A stretch of 5,180 nucleotides of DNA from contig JASLIY010000046.1 in the NCBI GenBank assembly GCA_030152675.1, positions 1-5,180 on the forward strand. The letters are read 5' to 3'. The position numbers and the translations under genes were made by a program. The notes beneath the pieces are model-generated. The model had not been told where the DNA came from. It did no database searches and was given only the letters and a program-made list of their open reading frames with translations. Shown one piece after another: positions 4,758 through 5,180 of the stretch (positions are counted from its first letter, which is position 1; every line of letters starts with the position of its first letter). The DNA comes from Acinetobacter sp. GTDB lineage: Bacteria > Pseudomonadota > Gammaproteobacteria > Pseudomonadales > Moraxellaceae.

Positions 4758-5180
4758 ATGAAATTGTTTAAACTTGCTGTTGTCACAACCGCATTATCAT
4801 TGTCTGGTATGGCGATGGCTGATTCGCAAATTGTCCGCAGTGGCAATGTCTTCGAAGCCAATCAGTTGATTCCATCTGGCGTGCGTGCTGAAGTGGGTAC
4901 AACTGGTTACGGTGGTGCTTTGCTTTGGACGGTTAACCCATACGTGGGCTTAGCTTTGGGTTATAACGGCGGTGATATCTCTTGGTCTGATGATGTGAAA
5001 ATCAACGGCTCAAAATACGACCTTGATATGGAAAACAAAACAGCTTACTTAAATGCTGAGATTCGTCCATGGGGCGCAAGCGAAAATGTATTTGCGAAAA
5101 GCGTTTATGTGGCTGCAGGTGTGGGCTATATCGATAACTCATATGATCTAGATCGTCGTGTTGAGCCGGGTCGTAACTTC
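4758..5180 (+). CDS. Probable outer-membrane beta-barrel protein, cut by window end
   Basis: This frame is open from ATG 4758 to the last base, giving 141 residues without a stop; the 3' end lies outside the window. Residues 1-21 are a clear Sec signal peptide (MKLFK, a hydrophobic core, and an AMA cleavage site before DSQIV). The mature part has alternating aromatic and small residues and many Gly, Tyr, Trp and Asn, with strand-like segments such as GVRAEVGT, YGGALLWTV, YVGLALGYNGG, TAYLNAEIRPWG and SVYVAAGVGYIDN. There is no cysteine in the visible part. This pattern fits a small outer-membrane beta-barrel of the kind common in Acinetobacter and Pseudomonas, with the visible part being its first few strands. 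No specific transport or adhesion role can be assigned. It is transcribed divergently from dapD. Confidence 0.85.
   Translation, partial: MKLFKLAVVTTALSLSGMAMADSQIVRSGNVFEANQLIPSGVRAEVGTTGYGGALLWTVNPYVGLALGYNGGDISWSDDVKINGSKYDLDMENKTAYLNAEIRPWGASENVFAKSVYVAAGVGYIDNSYDLDRRVEPGRNF

Overview
The window looks like ordinary chromosomal DNA of an Acinetobacter-type gammaproteobacterium (Moraxellaceae). The clues are the DapD and QueE sequence types, a QueE N-terminal extension ahead of the usual LRITEIFYSLQGE start, AT-rich intergenic DNA around moderate-GC genes, and the overall style of the genes. The genus is an inference from remembered protein families; no database search was made.

Layout from left to right. 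Bases 1-103 are the upstream region of a LysE/ArgO-type amino-acid exporter (104-712, + strand) and contain a long imperfect inverted repeat. The exporter converges on a Bcp/PrxQ peroxiredoxin gene (820-1284, - strand), with a perfect 15-bp hairpin between the two. Next on the - strand are a small secreted four-cysteine protein of unknown function (1478-1885), queC (1899-2573), queE (2751-3461) and dapD (3631-4452). A 305-base AT-rich divergent intergenic region follows. The window ends inside a + strand gene for a probable outer-membrane beta-barrel protein (4758 to beyond 5180).

How the genes work together. QueE and QueC catalyse consecutive steps of 7-deazaguanine synthesis (CPH4 to CDG to preQ0), which feeds queuosine modification of tRNA. 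DapD acts in the succinylase branch of the diaminopimelate/lysine pathway. It is separated from queE by a clear intrinsic terminator, so dapD and queE-queC are probably separate transcription units. The secreted protein gene begins 13 bases after queC and is probably co-transcribed with it. The transcript ending at that gene has a U-tract terminator that sits directly against the bcp ribosome binding site. This leaves no room for a bcp promoter downstream of the terminator.

I see no mobile element, CRISPR array, tRNA, rRNA or defence cassette. The protein-coding content is housekeeping. The items worth a second look are RNA-level or regulatory: the bcp leader terminator, a structured queC leader that could pair with its own ribosome binding site, and the inverted repeat ahead of the exporter. 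The uncharacterised secreted protein is also of interest.
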